Origin: Syngnathus acus
Lineage: Eukaryota > Chordata > Actinopteri > Syngnathiformes > Syngnathidae
DNA: 64,000 nt
Assembly: GCF_901709675.1 (NCBI RefSeq)
Contig: NC_051106.1
Location: forward strand, 3,356,001-3,420,000
Direction of reading: 5' to 3'
The position numbers and the translations under genes were made by a program. This document shows positions 61,675 through 64,000 of this stretch, piece after piece (the stretch's first letter is position 1; each line of letters begins with the position of its first letter). The notes beneath the pieces are model-generated. The model was given only the letters and a program-made list of their open reading frames with translations. It did no database searches and was not told the origin of the DNA.

Positions 61675-62180
61675 TCACATGTTGAGCAAGGGGATCTGCC
61701 AGATTAGGATGGTCGAGGTGTTGTCCTCATGGCGTGACTGTTTGGTCTTTTTGTTCACCCGGCGGTGTCCCAAACCTCCAGAGACCACCAGGAGAGAACT
61801 GACATCAACTTTGCTGGTGCGACGGCCCCTCTGATGGTGGGCCGGATCATGAAGCACGTCGTAAAGGGCTCCGTCCTCTGGCCCGTGCTCCAAGGAACTT
61901 TGGGACTGAACTAAAGAGCTGCAGGATGAAGAAGGTCGTGAGTCCTGGAGAGCCATGGCGGTGCAGCCTGCCTCTCCCAGCCATACTCCTTGGCTCTGAA
62001 GCGCGGTTAAAGTGAAGTCTGAGGGTGGCAGAGCACCTTCTCCATCCTCTGGCTCCCCTTGCTGGGCTGACGCTGAAGAGGCGGGGCATGAGAGGCCTGG
62101 GGTTCGGTTGCACACCGCTGTGGCCACGGTTAGGAACTTAACTGGGCCGTTGTGAGCATGCAAGGATACCATGCCGCGAC
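61675..62180 (-). CDS. ARHGEF10: ARHGEF10 terminal coding exon and stop
   Basis: Last coding exon, 506 bp: two bases completing a split Gly codon, then 167 codons and TGA at 61677-61675. The acceptor is TCTATCTTCAG next to 62181, and the intron before it is only 168 bp (62181-62348). It begins RGMVSLHAHNGPVKFLTVAT and ends STILIWQIPLLNM, preceded by SSLLVVSGGLGHRRVNKK. The GGxGHRR and VWQIPLL-type ending is the conserved C-terminus of ARHGEF10/ARHGEF10L. Between these lies a poorly conserved Ser/Pro/Gly/Glu-rich linker. ARHGEF10 is preferred over ARHGEF10L because KBTBD11 follows directly downstream in the same orientation, as on human 8p23. No clear AATAAA was seen close after the stop. Confidence 0.9.
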
Positions 62181-62348
62181 CTGAAGATAGACACATCTTA
62201 AATGCTCAATCTTAATGGTGGACATGGTCTCAAATGCAGTGTTTCTTGTTTGCCCATATTATAAATATAAATATATAATGTGAATATAATATGAATATAT
62301 ATGAATAATATATAAATATGAATATACATATAAATGGACCTGTGTTAC

Positions 62349-62471
62349 CTGTGACCTTGGGGATACCCTGTAGTCTGGGGACGGAGAGGGCCACGGTCAC
62401 GCCAAGGTTGGTTCCGACGAGCAGCATGCCATGGCAAACCAGCAAACTGCTTACTGACACTCTCTGGTTTC
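62349..62471 (-). CDS. ARHGEF10: ARHGEF10 penultimate coding exon
   Basis: Exon of 123 bp between acceptor TTCTTCCATAG (next to 62472) and donor ACAG/GTAACA (62348-62343). It encodes NQRVSVSSLLVCHGMLLVG followed by TNLGVTVALSVPRLQGIPK and VT. The VGT-LGV-VAL-VPRLQGIPKVTGRGMVS stretch, formed with the next exon, is a hallmark of the C-terminal WD40/beta-propeller-like part of ARHGEF10 and its relative ARHGEF10L. ARHGEF10 is an exchange factor for Rho GTPases, reported to affect peripheral nerve myelination. Codon phase (two leading bases, 40 codons, one trailing base) agrees with the terminal exon. Upstream exons, including the DH catalytic domain, are outside the window or not recognised in 62472-64000. 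Confidence 0.88.
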
Positions 62472-62619
62472 CTATGGAAGAACCCGAGTGGGATGTTAGT
62501 TCACTTATGCAATATTCACGGTTTTATCTCAAGTACAGGTGGTCTAGTGGTCCGTGGCAGTATTGCAGGTGGTCTGAAAAATTGGAAATGGAAAATAATT
62601 AACATTTTCAAAAATAAAA

Positions 62620-62900
62620 TGGATTTATTATTTAGACTTGATTTATTTTCCGGTTAATTTTGTGAACAATCAACTGACTTTTTCTGTCTTCTTGCGTTGT
62701 TTTCACCAAGTGTAGCATATTTGAACAGGTTCCCCCCCCTCCCAAGGAACGTTATGAGGGGCGTGGCTCCGTTATAGAGTGATAGATTTGAACCTTGAAG
62801 GTGGTGGGTTCAATCCTCAAGTCAATTTAGACTCGATTTATTTTCCAGCTAATTTTGCAAATCATTTACCCGTTCAAATTATGTCAAATGTAGCTGATAT
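62620..62900 (+). repeat. Diverged direct duplication around the SINE head
   Basis: TTTAGACTTGATTTATTTTC (62631 onward) recurs as TTTAGACTCGATTTATTTTC (62826 onward), followed in both by a similar AT-rich stretch ending near GTGTAGC or ATGTAGC. The two copies are about 195 bp apart and bracket the tRNA-like segment. Confidence 0.55.
62757..62825 (+). repeat. tRNA-derived SINE head
   Basis: GGGGCGTGGCTCCGTTATAG, AGTG and GGTGGGTTCAATCCTC provide an A-box-like and a good B-box (GGTTCAATCC) with tRNA spacing. The wording matches a common fish SINE head (GTGGCTC-GTGGTAGAGTGG). The cloverleaf stems do not close, so this is a SINE relic rather than a tRNA gene. It lies in an ARHGEF10 intron. Confidence 0.55.
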
Positions 62901-64000
62901 TCCCAAAATAAACATACATATGCAAATAAATAACCTCTATAGGTCTATCCTCCTTCGGTGCAAAATAAAATAATATTCCGCCAAAGCAGTGGTCCGCAAT
63001 TTGCATCCTGGTTACAATGGTGGTCCCTTGGACAAAACCAATTGAAAATCCCTTATGTAGTATATGGACCAAAGTATTGACACACACATTATTCAGTTAT
63101 AAAATCAGCAAACTAGAGCCCTTAGTTCAATTCAAATCGTGTTTTGGACAATATTGGGCTTCCACTTTTAAGAGTTCGACTTTTACTGCTCCAACATGGC
63201 AAGGCGTAATGTGGAATGAAGAAAAAAATACCCCCACAGACACTCAACCTCAGAACTTACAATCGTGCCGCGGCCTAGGTCCAGGAAAAAAGAGGCCACT
63301 TCAGCAGGCTATAAAACGTTGTTTGAGGAAGGTGAGTCTACATATTTTTGCACCGATGAGGTTTATTTATCTCCAAGGCAACACAGCAAAGATTCTGAAT
63401 AAATGTAGCCCTTTTCAAGCCTCGGTTCCACAAAGAAACAAAAAAGTCTTACATAACACAATGACTGATGCTTTAATACTGTAATTAAGCAACAATCAGT
63501 GTCTTTATTCAGGAAAGACTTTGGCAGCTAGAGTGGAACAATGCCACCTGTTTATTTCCCTCTTGGTCACAAATATCAGCACAGTAAGGTTTTCTTTACA
63601 GCTCTGTTCATAAAAGAAACGCAATAAAGTCGGACAAGTTGTCAGATTGTGGGAGTGGAATTTGATATGGGCTTTGTCAGGACAACAAATTTCAATGATC
63701 TATAAAAAAAAAAAAAATGTTTTACTAGTTTATGGTGCGGGGCAAGGCTGTCATGAGTCATTGCTGCGCAAATAGCTTGACTTGAATTTTTTGCAGTCTC
63801 CGTGATGAAACCCACTGACGCTAGAGAGGCAACCAGGTACACTGCTCCCTCTAAAGCCCAGCTGAGGCCATTGTCGAAACTTGGGCACATGTGCTTCTAA
63901 TGAAGGCCCACAATGTGCAGAAAAAAAAAATTCTGGTTTGAGTGGGCTTGGTCAACTTTCCCCTTTCATAATACTTGGAGTTCCCCACCCTGAGGATGAA

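Larger units (their letters stand above)
62472..64000 (-). other. ARHGEF10 intron (no further exon found)
   Basis: After the penultimate exon the minus-strand upstream sequence holds the SINE head and its flanking duplication and AT-rich DNA. I could not find an ARHGEF10-like exon here. A weak acceptor-like TTCATCCTCAG ends at about 63990, but no coding support follows. Confidence 0.5.

Noticed and set aside
62757-62825. Possible tRNA gene
   Set aside because: A- and B-box-like words are present, but acceptor and anticodon stems do not pair. The sequence fits a SINE head.
63642-63890. 82-codon minus-strand frame as an upstream ARHGEF10 exon
   Set aside because: No splice sites of good quality and no resemblance to the ARHGEF10 propeller region.

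Overview
This is vertebrate nuclear DNA, almost certainly from a teleost fish. The evidence is intron-split animal genes with canonical GT/AG splice sites, long AT-rich non-coding stretches full of microsatellites, and several interspersed repeat families typical of fish. These include a tRNA-headed SINE, the 'GTGATTGGCTGG...GATGGATGG' teleost repeat tail, and short DNA transposons with target-site duplications. The species cannot be fixed from the window.

Three genes can be supported, all on the minus strand and all in the same direction. From right to left these are the 3' end of ARHGEF10 (two terminal coding exons, 62471-61675, the rest lying beyond the right edge), the complete single-coding-exon gene KBTBD11 (58489-56618, 623 residues), and the 5' end of ARID1B (coding exon 1 at 31601-30471, exon 2 at 5796-5593, then intron 2 to the left edge). 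ARID1B intron 1 is about 24.7 kb. The ARHGEF10-to-KBTBD11 order and orientation match human chromosome 8p23, which helps identify both genes. KBTBD11 followed by ARID1B does not match human, where ARID1B is on chromosome 6q.

The rest, over 90 percent of the window, is intron or intergenic DNA. Bases 1-5592 are ARID1B intron 2, 5797-30470 intron 1, 31602-32000 the CpG-rich 5' end of ARID1B, 32000-56617 a gene desert of about 25 kb, 58490-59512 the 5' untranslated and promoter region of KBTBD11, and 59513-61674 the short ARHGEF10-KBTBD11 spacer. These stretches hold three or four families of short DNA-transposon-like elements, a 690-bp higher-order CTCA satellite with one inverted copy of its spacer unit beside it, a foldback palindrome of about 205 bp, a perfect 21-bp inverted repeat, and several microsatellites. 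There are also a few strong-looking protein-binding motifs (RFX X-box, YY1, CTCF-like) and blocks whose composition resembles conserved non-coding elements.

The genes do not form a pathway. ARID1B is a subunit of the BAF (SWI/SNF) chromatin remodeller, KBTBD11 a BTB-BACK-kelch protein of the CUL3-adaptor type, and ARHGEF10 a Rho guanine-nucleotide exchange factor. I found no prokaryotic genes, CRISPR array, complete retroelement or intact transposase. The most original observations are structural: the palindrome, the satellite with its inverted spacer copy, and the composite transposon subfamily.
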